A stretch of 64,000 nt of DNA from Liolophura sinensis (lineage: Eukaryota > Mollusca > Polyplacophora > Chitonida > Chitonidae): the NCBI RefSeq assembly GCF_032854445.1, contig NC_088301.1:53863187-53927186 (forward strand). Reading direction: 5' to 3'. This document shows positions 1 to 13,144 of this stretch, one piece after another; the first letter of the stretch is position 1; every line of letters starts with the position of its first letter. A model generated the notes under the pieces. It was not told the DNA's origin. It saw only the letters and a program-made list of their open reading frames with translations, and searched no databases. A program made the position numbers and the translations under genes.

Positions 1-153
1 GAACTACTTAACAGTTTTGTTGAATGACGTGAGGAATAGAAACCTGTTTCAAAGAGGTGACTTCATATCCATCAGGTATATCATGTGCATGTTGAATGAA
101 TGATGGGAATCGTTAAACCCAGTAACCTTCACCTATCTGTACACCTGACAATA

Positions 154-189
<36 letters not shown>

Positions 190-2915
190 AAACAACCATT
201 AAAGACAGACATGGTGAAATCTTTCTTCATTTCAAAAAATATACTTACACTAATGTTTCCTTCTTACTCTCTGCCTGAAGGGATCAAGTATTAACTAAGA
301 TATTCAACCATACAGGAAATGTTCTTTTCATGCTCAACTACAGGAAAGTAATATTCTTGCAAGATAGAAATCCTATTAATTTAAATGTATTTTCCCTGAT
401 TTCTCTGTAACAATGAAGAGTAGATTTAATACCGGACTATTTTCAAGAACAGAATTACAAATGCAAAACTTTAAAAGTTAATTTGTGCATGTACTAAAAC
501 TTACTTCAATCCTACAATCCTTAAAGAATGTTAATGTACTGAGTTATTTCAATACCGAAATTATTTCAGTGATGTTACTCTCCTTAAGATGTATTCTGTG
601 GTCATTTTTCGAGAGAGGAATTCACTGTCCTGTAATTGATGGTAACAAAATTGCAATTGTTGTACACGTACTGTACATGTAAAGTATTTACCTGCCATCA
701 TTCATTTACAGTCTAATGTTAATGTTTGGAAACAGATTTTTAATTATTCTTTACGGATACATGTAAGTAGGCACAGATACATTTGCATGTACTGGTCTAG
801 TAATAACAGCCAAGACAGAAACTACATAAATACATCTGGTGCATGTGCATGTATATGTATATACAGGTATATATAACTCTACAGGGATGTATTTCAACAT
901 TTTAGCAAAACTGACATCAGATATGGAAGACCGAAAAAAATAACAATGAGACAATACACCCAATCAGTATCCTTCTCTGAGAACATACGATTGCTTATAT
1001 AATCCCTACCTGGGTTTTGCCTTAGAAGGCCAGCCAATCAAAAGCCAAAGTGAATACTTGTCAAGGGTAAACTTTGACGCCTATGCAGTAATATGTCAAG
1101 TAAAGCTGGTGACCTGGTATGAAAAAAAAAAAAATTCAACCACATTCCTAACCACATGAATCAACAATGCACAGTTTAAATATCAGTGTTCCCAAAGACT
1201 TAATATATACATGTATAAGCTTGGATGATGAAATCCATAATAATAAAAAAGAATCTAGAAATTTGATAGGTATACATGACATCAAAATATTAACTGTAAA
1301 ATATGAATATTTTCACAATAGTTGGCTTCATTCTGGTCATAAAGAGATACATTTATGCTCATCAAATCATTACTGACTACAATAAAGGAATTTCACTAGC
1401 CTATACATTATTTACTGTTATTTGCTATATAGGTCAGCAACATGTAACACCCCCAAGACTAAAGCAATAGCTCATTCATTGCTACTTGCCAGTACAACAT
1501 ATACAGATAAGACTTGTATAGGGCAGAGTTCTAACCCATCACTGCACACCTATGTAAACCACTATCAATAAATTCTTTCAAATGTAAGACTCCATCAACC
1601 ATCAACCATAATCATTAACACCCCAGGTTCAGAAAAATCAGCTTCCATTAAAAGTTTATACAATCCATTAGCAACATAAAACCTGCTGAATTCTCAGTTT
1701 ATGGAATATAGTGTTTTACCCCCCATTTTTTTTCTCAGGACAATTCATCATTTTTAAACCATCATACTTCAAAACACACATACTTCAGCACATTTTTTAT
1801 ATTTTTTTCCATCTATGTGCATTTAGGAACAGACAATTTACAGCATGACATTTAATGTCTTCTAGCTAATACCTTAATTTGTGAACATTTAAAGGCAAAA
1901 TGAAAATATTCCCACATAGGCTTCATGCAGCTTTGTAATTGATGCACTGTCATACCCCTGCATACTTTCAAACTAAAGTAATTTCACCAATCCTTGATGT
2001 TCATACGCATACTTAACATGATCAGTCATATCAAGAATAAAAACCAGAACTAAGACATGATTAACTCAGAAATTTAAAAAGGAAGACTGCTTTGCATAAA
2101 AGTAACAGATGTTCACTTTCTTGCCTTTCATACTTTTTATAATAAGGACAGGCAAGGAAAACATATTAAGTATACCCATTCACATGTCTGATGTTATTTG
2201 CTGAGAGGTTTTTAGACACTAAATATATAAAGCAGGAAACGGAAGAGGATCACACTGTTACAATCAAACCAGGAACAATGCAGAAATGAAAACAACAAAT
2301 ATGACTAAATCCAATGCTAATATTGTGTGAAATGAAAGGAAAATGAAAAAATCCTGCAGAATTGCTAACTATTACTCTGATTTAATACAGACCTTCTGTT
2401 TGAATTTATCTCCCATTAAACTTCAGAGTTTAACTACAATGGATTTGGGTTTCAGATTGTGTCATCTGAACCTTTGAAATTCTATTTCTAGAATGATCAC
2501 TGCAAGTGATGCAATCATTTCATTTAAGGATTAATCACACTGAGAATTTTTCCTTCTGATTATTGTTCAATGATGTTTTTATTTACATGATGACAGTTTC
2601 AAAGTCTATACCAAACTGCTGACCATAAGCAAGTTACTGATAAATCTTCCAGACATGACATACAGATAATCATACACAAACTTAGTCTACAAGTAATCTT
2701 TAAAGTTGAACATCTGACAGCTCATGAACTGCTACTGACCACTTATTGTCAACAAGGCCCGTCGAATAGTAAAATGCGAGAGAATCCGCACAATTCCTTA
2801 TCCAAAGCCACACACTTGAACCCACACCTCCTGTGTCCTAGCTACTAAAACACAAGCATCGAAACAACTTTGCTTAATCCAGCGTCCCTTGTGAGAATTA
2901 ATAAATACGACTTAC
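1..2915. other. AT-rich noncoding stretch
   Basis: No supportable gene. It contains a CT/AT microsatellite near the start and several TACATGTA palindromes. Short open frames here are chance ORFs. It may be intron or 3' flank of the hypothetical minus-strand gene. Confidence 0.6.
156..188. repeat. (CT)n-(TA)n compound microsatellite
   Basis: About ten CT units run directly into about six TA units. Confidence 0.95.
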
Positions 2916-2950
2916 TGGTGTGTAGCCTTTTCCAATCGATATCCTACAAC
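2916..2950 (-). other. Candidate 35-nt minus-strand exon
   Basis: Read on the minus strand, a TTTTCAG acceptor (ending at 2951) and a CACCA-GTAAGTCGT donor (starting at 2915) enclose 35 nt. Two frames are open: frame 0 reads VVGYRLEKATH, and a phase-1 reading gives CRISIGKGYTP. The second is compatible with the phase-1 donor proposed at 11809 on the same strand. Both splice sites are good, but 35 nt is short and no family is recognised. Confidence 0.3.
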
Positions 2951-5900
2951 CTGAAAACTTAGCATACAGCTGTATTTAATGTAAAGCTTCAACCTTCTCA
3001 ATCACTAAAGCACTTTTTTTCAGTGGAATGAATTGTTTGTGTTCTTAAACATGCAAGATTCATAAGGCTTTGCATAGTATCTCTCTTAACCCCCCCGGTT
3101 CTCTCTAAATGTTTCAAAACGTTGGTTGCAGAGGTGGTTGAAGAATTAGGGTATTATACATGTATTGGTATTTACTGGTTCTGCAACATTTTGTTTTTAC
3201 ACCTTACATAAACTACACTAATCAGAAGCATATAGGTTTATATGTTCTTTGTAAGACATTTCTTATATAATGTACATATTTACTCAAGTTTTATGAAGAA
3301 CCTAGGTTAATACACATGTACACTACCTAATACAGTACATAATAAATCTCATTTCCAAAGTGAATCTGGATGCAGAAAAACTACTACAGGTATAGAAAGC
3401 ATGGCTCTAACTAGAACCTAGGATTAATAACACATATAGACCTTTAATCCGTGTCAGAACAAACGAAGGCAATGGCTGTTTTCTCAAGAAAACTATTCAT
3501 TACACAGCTACTTTCCCAATTCTTAAAAAATACTAACCACACAAGAACATTTCATGACATCAAACATGACACATGACTTTAGAGAATGTCAGACAATACC
3601 TTTCACCTGGTAAAGGCAAACCACAATGCTGACTTAAAAGATGGGTAGTCAGAAGTGTTTTAATTAATACAAATACCTCAAAATTTCACAGGCATATTTT
3701 GCTGCATTACTAACACCCAAAAGCTTCTTTCTCACCCTGTAAAATGCAAGGGCATTTTTGCATCGTGATATGTGCATGTGAATAACTTACGGTATGCACA
3801 TGTGACCTATACATTACATTTTGCTGCATCATACATGCAGTCCGATGCTTTCTACACTATAATACAAGAGCTTATGTGGAAAACATGTGTGCATGGACCA
3901 CAATAAAAGAAATGTTTAAAACTAGTATTTTATATTCTTCATTTTCTTTCCTACCCATTACCATATAACATACAAATACTGTACATGTAAATAAGCTGAG
4001 TAAATCTGAAGTTTATTTTGATGACAACAATGTTTCAACTAGGACAATTAAGTCATCCAAATGAGGAACATTATAGCTCTCTCTCTATCCTGAATGCAGC
4101 TGGCCCACAGAAAAGGGTAATTGATAAACATGTCAGATAAGCGTGGAAACCATGGTTTTCATGTTAGTAGGACAGATTTGGCAGCATACAACAGGGGATG
4201 GATGGAATATTGCGCACTGAGCATGCATAATTACATCTTTAGTGCATTATAATTCTTAAACCTTTTTCGCATGTTTGCAAGGTGTTAATTGAAGCATATT
4301 CTGAAGGTATTTCTCTGTACAGACTGACAAAACTACATTTCTGTGAAGCCCTGAAATTGGCCAATCCAACCGATATAGTTTTGTTCCCAAAATCAAATTT
4401 AAAATGTGAACAAATTACACTGAAAGTCTAAAGAATATAATTAAAGAAAATCAATGCTTTATCAACACAAACACTGATTAAAATAATCTATTTCTTCAAT
4501 CTGTCTCAATCTCATTCAGTTCAAAGTTTAGATCATGAAATAAAAAGCTGTCAACCATATATTTTTCTCATTAAACGGCATGGAAGTTAAGACCTCAAAG
4601 ATAGTCATGCTATGGATTTACAGGTGTTTGCAAGGTTCTCCTCTTTAACACCATGCAGATGCCAAAAACAAAGAGGCAATTATAACATTTACTGTTATAT
4701 TGTGGAGGGACTGTTACGCCAACGCCCAAATGCCAAATCCAAATTGATCCTTTCCAGCCTTTAAATTCAACTGTTCTACATTAGATTGAGTGACATAAAC
4801 AATGAACAATGAATGTGGGACTCGGTTTGTGCATTGGCCATATTTGAAGAAGAAGAAAAAAAATCCAAAATGGATTGCTCGTGTTTATGAAGCTCTACCC
4901 ATGTACACCCTGGAAAAAAAACTCAGCTGGGTCCCAGGCAGCACATGTGTGTCAGAAGCTGGTGAACTGAGATCAAGTGGGAATATTGGCGTCCAATCCT
5001 TTTGGCTAATCCAGCTTGAAGTGCACATGTAAGGTAGGCCACTGTAACAGATGCAGGGTCCACTCAGCAGTCTCAGTTCGACACAGGCCTGCAAGAACAA
5101 GTCCTAGCCTCACAGGCTGTGACTTGCCTCCAGCCATGTCTCAGAAAACGTCTAATCTATAGGTGACACATGCATACAGATTTTTTGCAGTTGACAAGAA
5201 AAGAAAGTTCAACAAGATGCATGCCCAAATAATTCGGAGAATGGGTCTGCTGAAATTCCTCAGGGCCAAAGTTTGCACGTGTAAAAACATATTTGTGGAT
5301 AGAGAAAATGCTAAGAAGGTCGGGTCAGCTTACAAATATTAGTTTGGCCAGTTAGAAATATTTCAAAGGTAGACGTCTTGTGTGTAATACGATAATCCAG
5401 GAATATGTGAGAAAGTCTTGCAAAGAAAATATTATTACATTAATGACAAAGAAAGGGTCAAACCAAATGAGTTGCCAACTCGACAACTTTATTCACAATC
5501 AGTCTATCTCACATACACTGACAACAGAAGTCCTGTCATTTTAAAAACGTCCACCATTCAGCTACCCCTGCCGTTACGTAGAATTAACAGCAAAGATAAC
5601 AACAACAGGTAATGATGTAAATGCTATACAGATAGCCATTCCAATTGTTAATAAAATATTTCATAAATATCTATATAATCCTACATGTATGTGAAATACA
5701 CCTAAAGTTTACTAACAATAAAAGTACCAATAATATCTGTTATATACATGTAATCAAATCCATATTTTTATATATGTGTATTCATGTACATTATAAGTAC
5801 ATGAATTATGATCAAATTATAGTTAATACATCATAATTTCTGGCTTATTAGTCTATTGTAATTATTTGTAATTTTAGTTTAAAACTGTACTTTTTTTCAT

Positions 5901-6042
5901 GAAGCCATAATAATCAACATTGCATTACATCACACATGCATGAGAATTTCTGTTTACAATGTCCAAAACTGAAAGAATTATGTACACTTGGGCTTGCATT
6001 TAAGTGGTCATTTCAATGGGTTTCATACAATTACACTGGCAA
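2951..6042. other. AT-rich noncoding stretch
   Basis: No gene is supported. Several TACATGTA-type palindromes are present. The stretch around 4800-5330 is slightly GC-richer and open in short frames on both strands, without splice or protein evidence. Confidence 0.55.
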
Positions 6043-6198
6043 TTTTTTTTTTTTTTTATATTACTGACGCTAGTGAAGCATAAACAAGGCAAAGGTCACA
6101 TGACAAGCAGAAGATTACAGACGAGGGCCCAGACAAACACAGGGGTCTTCTGTAGTGGGGTGAGCCCCTCTACCATCTCTCTCCCCTGCCTGATCAGC

Positions 6199-6388
6199 TC
6201 AAACTATCCTCATTGTTGCCGTCTCATGACTCATAGGCCATTCGGCTTGAACCATAGCTCCGCGGCACTGCCATTCAACAAGCCTACCGCGCATTAAGTG
6301 ATCATCCTCCGTGGTATCGGCTACTGTTACACCCAGAGAATAACTTATGAATGACGAGGAAAACGCAGGCGGATGTGCTTCATATCTC
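6199..6388 (-). CDS. Candidate minus-strand terminal coding exon in a GC-rich patch (unrecognised)
   Basis: On the minus strand an acceptor-like AATTTGCAG ends at 6389, followed by a 62-codon open frame in phase 1. It includes VTVADTTEDDHLMRGRLVEW and ends in TGA at 6201-6199. The composition is clearly GC-richer and CpG-containing compared with the flanks, and the frame reads protein-like. A run of about 16 A residues (minus strand) at roughly 6058-6043 follows about 140 nt later. This could be a last exon, a 3'-truncated retrocopy, or simply a GC-rich regulatory patch in which stops are rare. The + strand is also open here. No homology is recognised. Confidence 0.22.
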
Positions 6389-6479
6389 CTGCAAATTTTA
6401 CCCCTATGTAATAAAACCTCATTTAAGTAGACAGATGCACTAGTGCGGCTGTCTGATAGTTTTTATGAACAGCAAGCGA

Positions 6480-9400
6480 CTCAGGCCATTTTGTCACTTT
6501 GTCCCTGTTGTGAGTGAAAATGCTGTGCTCTAAATGCTGTGAATTATCTTTTGTCATTTCTGTGTCATTCCTTGAATTAAAGTATTTGTTAAGCATGCAG
6601 TGAGGTTGAGTTCATACATCACATCATTATAACTGAGAATTAGGTGCATGTCCTGTGAGTTTGTGCACAACATAGTTACAACATCTATACACACAGACAC
6701 ACTTTCCTATCTAAAGCTCTGCATGTACATGTGCTCGTAGGTCTATACATATACACACTTATTTAGCAATACTAAATTGTACATTCTAAAACATGAAATA
6801 CTATCATACACAACTAATACAGAAGCTAATGTGCCATGAGCAATTATATGTATGTTAGTAGAGATAGTCATTATAGAAATCATTATTATAGTAGGCCATA
6901 TCACCTTTAAATCAGTAGTTCCCAACTTTCTATATGGGAATGAGTAAATTTACACGGGATCAATACATGTGTTTGTTATGGTATACTAAATCAACAAAAA
7001 CAGCTAGGTTTTTTGCTTGGTAATTTATATGAGTACATTTTGTTCTTGTTTAAGTAAAAAACAGTGATAGCATATGTAACTAATTTTCATCTTAAATTCT
7101 TACATGTATATTCTCGTGCAAAATGATGCCTATCTACATGTACACATATACACATTTTTACAGGTAGAAACATGTACAAATATACATATTTTGTCATGTA
7201 AAAACACATATAAGTACACATATTTTTACAAATATACATATTTTTAAATGTGTATGTATCTCAAGTTCATAATAATAAAAACCTACAACCATCAGTATCT
7301 AAAATGGTCAACCTTGATGTTTACTAAAATCAATTCAAAGCAAATTCCACAAAATTAAATAATAAGACCTCCAACGCAACAGTGAAGTTTCTTTAATGTG
7401 TGCTAACTGAAAAAAAACTGTAACAAAAGAAAGTGATACAAATGCGAGTACCAGTACATTAGAGCTTTTTCAACACCAAGATTACAGATATTCATGTAAT
7501 AAGACAGTATAACAGGGCCCTGTGCGTACAGTGCTTCAGCAGGACAAGGGTTATCTAGAGCTGTCAAGCATGCCCAGCTAACATCCTGTTTACTAACATG
7601 CACAACTAAATGAAAAAACAAGATGGACCTCCATAAGAAACCTTTCACAACCAGTTTCAAAACAAGACATTGCCTCTGCTTTTTGCACACGCAACTTTCA
7701 CCTGTTTCACATTTTCTGTAGAAGATGATACCTGATAGGTATTCCTGTGCCCCAGAGTGAATCTATCCAAGACAAACGATCAAAAATAGACACCTTAACA
7801 CACACCTCAGGTGTCAATGACGAGACATCTATACGCCAAAGTTAATGTTTGTGAAGACCAGTCTGATTTACCTGTCAGTTTGGAAATACTTCCACCTACT
7901 TTGACATATAGGTGTAACCAAAATTGAAGAGAAGATTGCCAATGAAAGGGAAACAAAAAATATACCTCTCATCCTACATTTAGCCAGGTGGTGGGGGATG
8001 AAAGGTGTAAGTGTAGGGGATTGGAGGGGGAGGGAGTTATTGTCCAAATGTCTCTGAAACACCCTATTTAGATGAAATTAACATACATGGATGCAATGGA
8101 GAAAATGGGAAGTCAGTCTGATTTCAAACTGTGCACAAATTTATGCCCCTTACCTCTTTACCTTCTACACCTTGGACACCATTATTTTTTTTTATACTAT
8201 TAGATCACAAGTGCATTACATGTGCATTCTTCCTATAAAATCTGAACATACACACGCACACAAAAAAAACATGTCCTCACATCCAGATATGAATTACACA
8301 AGTATTTTATGCTATTCAAACACTGGAACCAGTTTGCACTTTTAAAACTCCCTGGCTTATATCATCTATAAATTTATCCTCCACAACCTGAATATAAAAC
8401 ACATATCTATGTGTCAGTGGGTGAGCCTTAGCTGAGGGCAAGCGGTGGAGAACCCATGGGAGACCGTGGGAACAAGCTCTTTTTTATAGACCATAACTCC
8501 GGGCCTTTCTGTTACATGTACAACCCATGACCTCCCAGCATAGTACCTCTCTTTTCTCAACACTTTCAGCAACGAACTCAGTTGGTAACACATCGCACAA
8601 TGTTTACCAGATTATTCATGGGTTAGGCTGGATAAGAAAAGTGAAGAAAGATTGATATGACCCAAAAGACCGCATAGGCTTTCGACATACAAGGCTATTC
8701 ATAGTGATTGATAACACAAAATATCATTACTTGGTTCACATGTTAATATATTTCCATAACAGACCTAATGGAGGGATGGCTGTGATAAGGAAATCAATAA
8801 TACTTTAGAAGCGGCATTACGAAAGGAAATTAACTTAGCCAAATTACAAGAAATACTATATAAAGAGAATGACATCTACTTCAGTCTTCTCTGTATTATC
8901 TTGCAACATTTGCATGTATGATTCATGAGGCATGTGATTTGAAGTGCTTGTAATTGAAAAGATTTATAAGAAAGCAAGTAAATTGTTTCCTTAGATATTC
9001 TTTCCTGCATGATTTATAGAGAACGTAACTTCAAAGCAGGAAACCATTCTAATGATTTTGCATACATGTTTGATATGCATATCCCTGTAAGTAATTTGTA
9101 TGACGTCGTTAGTTCCAGGCTACCGGAACTATAAACATGCATGTCCCTATTTCTGTTTCACTATTTTATATCATTTCTAATAAATCCAATGCTGTACATG
9201 TAGATGTTATCCACTGAAGATTTTCGTCTCAAAATCTTTGTACACATATGCATATATGTACATATATTTACCTCATTTGAAATGTTCAGCTTAAAACCTA
9301 TAAAAAGCGTCTCCAGAAATCAAAAGATTTCCATATTATAGTTGGTGTCTTATGTTTTGTCTCATCGAGTCCTTATCATAATTTAACTACTCTGTAATGT

Positions 9401-9526
9401 TATAGCCTATATCTGTAGCACTGAATAACAGGTAAATGAGGAGATGACCATCTGAGGTACATGCAGAACATGTAGTGTATCCAACGCGAAATTAACTGGT
9501 TTCATTTTTTGTTAATTTCTTTTTAG
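6480..9526. other. AT-rich noncoding stretch with a degenerate repeat
   Basis: No gene is supported. Between about 7135 and 7255 a decayed tandem repeat is visible, built on TACACATAT and TTTTTACA-like words of about 20-30 bp. The rest is AT-rich sequence with chance ORFs. Confidence 0.5.
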
Positions 9527-9712
9527 ATGGAGATGGGGAAGGAGCAATCTTGCTTAATCTCAGTATGCTTTATCAGGCCTCAATCTCCATGTTGTTGGAA
9601 CAGTGACACTAGCAAGGCCATTGTTGTCAGAGTCAAGGCAGCTTGTAGCCTGTTACAGATATCCTCTTTAACACAAGCCAAGCTCAATGAACTCTCTCAT
9701 ATCATGTGACTG
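9527..9712 (+). other. Candidate 186-nt exon with strong splice sites, not open for internal coding
   Basis: A T-rich acceptor ending TTTCTTTTTAG precedes 9527, and GACTG followed by GTGAGCG makes a strong donor at 9713. The stretch is GC-richer than its flanks. Frame 0 opens with ATG and runs 60 codons to a TGA at 9707-9709, three bases before the donor; the other two frames have stops. A stop so close to a donor argues for a noncoding RNA exon, a 5'UTR exon or a poison exon, not ordinary coding sequence. It may also be a chance arrangement. Confidence 0.25.
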
Positions 9713-11808
9713 GTGAGCGATTTATAACATTACAATAAAACGCAGAAAAAAACATCCGAGCACAATGGAGAGCATGGCTCACCACTTGGCCTAGACCAAT
9801 AAGGGGTTTGCCATCCAGTATACACTCCCTACACGTGCTCAAGCGCAACCAGTCATAGCAATATACAGTACCCCGTGACTATTCACCGGAAGTTTCAAAA
9901 ATGTTCCCTTTAAAGAGTTTCTGAAACCTGATGCTGGTATCAAAAAAAAAAAAAAAATCCAGTATGTTAATTATGCATTGTCATAGAATAAACAGAGGAA
10001 AAAAGGTAATTAAAACCAATTACCAGTATGGTCAATATAGATAACAACATTGAATCTACATCAAATGAACACAGCTACATATTATCATGAAGTATGCTGT
10101 CACTTGTTCAAACTGAATTGAATGTTTGATATTTGTTTCATAACCTTCCACAAAGAAAGATCACATTTTTGGAAAACTTAAATACAAGTTGCATTAACGA
10201 GTTATTCAGAAAAAGGCACGGAAAAAGGCACATGTAGCAATCGATAAATTCAAGCTACAATTTAACCAAAGCCATTTTAGTAACAGAAGACAGCGTAAAA
10301 AAAAGAGGTTCAGCACTGTACTAAAGCACAGATTTGTGGGTGGACATTTATTGATCAATTCTTCTAAGCTCGCTCAGGTGCTTTCTACAGCCTACTGTAC
10401 TTAATTCGCCTCATCAAACAGCAAGCTGCTATTTACATCAAGGCACAAATGATGTAGCATGAAGAACTTATCTCATCGATATTTTATTAAATATACTGCT
10501 ATGCTTAGATTCAGCTACTAGTACATAGTTTATGTCAGCAGTATCCCAGATTTAAGAAATTTATTTTCCATGATGAGAAAAAAAAAAAAAAGAAAAAAGA
10601 TGCAAAATCTACATAACACTTCTGGTATATGTACTGGTGAATCAGATGCATATGCCTTCAACCAGACCCCTCCTGTTGTCACATAAATGACAACAGGTTC
10701 ACATTATACTGTAAGCAATGACAACTGAACAACATGTTCACATTATATTTTAGGCAATGACAAGTAAAGAGTAGGTCAAGATTCGAGATCCCATGGATCT
10801 CCTTCCCCATGCTACACGCACATTCCTGTGATTGCTAGGTGCATGCACACATCCCTTACGGCCAATACAATTAGGCCAATACAGTACTACATGTATATAG
10901 ATGAAATCCAGGCGTAGGCTACAGAGGGACTAGTGGTGGCAATAAACAGCTAATATATTTATGATAATTAAGATTGATATAATGTTATTTTGTGACAGTA
11001 ATATTTGTCTTGATGGCCTATATTATACTTTAGAGGGAATTTTCAACCCTAACAAGACTGTGCTTAGACCTACTGTAGAGCCTATACCTGTAAGCCTATT
11101 GTCAATTACCACAATCTGTTGATATATATCTAGATGAACTAATTCCATTAGGCATAGGTAAACCATGCATCCACTTGGTCATGTATCCATTAGGCAATGT
11201 AAATGAATGTTTTATGTAATTCAATCACAGATATATGTACGGTAACAAAATACTAATAATCCTGGAGTGATAATTAGTTACAAATATCACATAGTTAACT
11301 GTGATTTATAATAACTACATTATCACACTTGTGTGCATATTTCATATGTTATTTACAACTGGCCTTGCCTCAGTTTTGAAGAAAACAAAAATTTCGGTAG
11401 TAAGTATTTTTCTATGGTATTGAAATTGCAATACATGTATTTTATAACCCGTTTATTACATACTGTGGGATAAATTAAAGCACAGCATGACAGTCAATTT
11501 AGAGTAGAGACAGTTATGCTGGTGACTTCATATGCCAATATAAGAGGCCATACTCATAGCGGGCTATGCATGTTGAGAGCTCCTGCGTTACATATGAGCC
11601 CTTTGACACTGCCTGGCTCACAACGTGTTTCAGTGAATACTCGCCTACAATGTGCGTACATGTGCTCTCAACCAGAGAAACGTCACGATCATTGACAGGC
11701 GGGCTAAAAGTGAAAGGAAATCTTGTTATTATAGTCCTACACTAGAGGTTGATCATGCATAGAAACCCCCTTCGATGATGGGATTTAGTAGTTTTCGTGA
11801 ATACTCAC
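9713..11808. other. AT-rich noncoding stretch left of the promoter-like patch
   Basis: No coding frame is supported. It holds A-rich tracts and a perfect hairpin at 10672-10697. At 11635-11810 two copies of GTGAATACTC(G/A)CC lie about 165 bp apart; the right-hand copy, read on the minus strand, is the donor of the candidate divergent exon. Confidence 0.5.
10672..10697. repeat. Perfect 10-bp inverted repeat with a 6-nt loop
   Basis: CCTGTTGTCA (10672-10681) and TGACAACAGG (10688-10697) are exact reverse complements around CATAAA. Downstream, two imperfect direct copies of TTCACATTATA followed by GCAATGACAA (about 10698-10765) repeat with an offset of about 39 bp. Confidence 0.85.
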
Positions 11809-11900
11809 CCAAACAAATGAACTGCGATGAATGAAGCAAATTTAAAACAACTGACATGAAGTACATGTATACCCCAACACTCGCCGTCAAATGAAAAACA
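11809..11900 (-). other. Candidate first exon of a divergent minus-strand transcript
   Basis: On the minus strand this stretch ends in TTGG followed by GTGAGTATTC, a near-perfect splice donor (GT at 11808-11807). It lies immediately left of the promoter-like patch, the position expected of a first exon in a divergent gene. Short ATG-initiated frames run into the donor but match nothing I know. The upstream boundary is a guess. Confidence 0.3.
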
Positions 11901-11970
11901 TGTTAAGCGGGACGCACATGCGCAGTGCTAAGCGGAAGCAGCGTGCGGCGGGCACCTTGACTTTTTAAAC
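11880..11970. promoter_or_regulatory. CpG-bearing, promoter-like patch (possible bidirectional promoter)
   Basis: Unlike the AT-rich, CpG-poor surroundings, this patch holds about a dozen CpGs. It contains CATGCGCA (11917-11924), close to an NRF-1 half site, and CGGAAG (11933-11938), an ETS core; both are common in TATA-less metazoan promoters. A + strand ATG with a strong donor follows at 11971, and a donor-terminated exon candidate faces left on the minus strand, which suggests divergent transcription. This is inference; no transcript evidence is visible. Confidence 0.45.
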
Positions 11971-12013
11971 ATGTCTTTGTCAGTGAGAAATGTATTAACA
12001 GACTTGTTTGAAC
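11971..12013 (+). CDS. Candidate first exon: short ORF cut by a strong donor (unknown gene, or 5' leader with a uORF)
   Basis: An ATG directly downstream of the promoter-like patch reads MSLSVRNVLTDLFE and then meets a near-consensus donor, AAC followed by GTAAGTCG, in phase 1. The protein is not recognised. Two readings are possible. It may be the first coding exon of a small gene: splicing to an AG at 28753 would continue as R-LLKYLLRRTIEVLKEELKIP, which looks helical and protein-like. Or it may be a noncoding first exon of the plexin transcript: splicing to the stronger acceptor at 28743 gives a 28-codon ORF ending in TGA, i.e. a uORF. The sequence alone does not decide. Confidence 0.35.
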
Positions 12014-13084
12014 GTAAGTCGCTTGTTAAAGCGAACCGTTGATCTTGGATGAGCTAATGACACAAGCATTGGGGATTGATTATCTTCTAGTCAGCCTGTT
12101 AAATGATTGGTAGGCAAACCCCTCTCGTGATATACCGGTACCGTATACATATATTATAATTTATATGTCAAAATTTAGTCTCGGCTTCATTCAAAACGCA
12201 ACAAACAATCTCATTGACACTCACAGTGAAAGATAGTCTCTAGTACTTAGTACCTTATGCATTTCAACATAAGTACTCACAGTCTTATCTTGGGTTGAGA
12301 GCATGTCCCATAGATTCATATGCTTTGTTTGTTACATAGGGGCCTACTGTGGCATTTAACTAAAAATAGACCGATCCGGTACTCCTTTTAGCCCAAGTTA
12401 AAAGGAATTGGACATTTTAAAATATATTCATGTACATATATGTGTATATTTTCATTAATTTGATGTTGAGGATGTTTTATTTAATGTTATTTATCTCTTA
12501 ATCAATATTCATAATGTTCAGTTGCACATTTAGCCAAATTTAAATAGTTCCACAATTTCTCAGTCTTAATTCAAATTATGGGACTCAAAGGAGGACCCAG
12601 ATTAAAGGCTGTATTTTACTCTGATGGCATAGATTTGCTTGTACCACAAATACACTTAGAGAAACACTAAGGAACTTGAACACAACACTCCAGAAAGAAA
12701 GATAATGTTACAAATGAAAAACTGAAAAATTTTTGTTGAAAAGAACCATTCATTTGGTCCACCTGTGTAAAGTGTTGCCAAATAAATGAGAAAAATGATT
12801 ACGAAAACAAGTACATTGCATTCAAAAAAGCTTAAATGTATTCAGTCTTTGTTTTTTTAGTTATTTGTCCCCACCCCCAAATAGTAAGTTTCCGTACAGT
12901 TATTACTGAATTTAAACAGAAAGAAATAAGGGAGAATTTTCTTTATTCCAGTATTAATTCTCAGTCTCAACAATTATATTGCCATACATGAATTAAAGTG
13001 TAAATTAGTTAGAAGATGATACTAGACATTAAAATATATTAGCAAACAGGAAATGTATTTATGCAAAGGCTACTCATACTTTTG

Positions 13085-13144
<60 letters not shown>

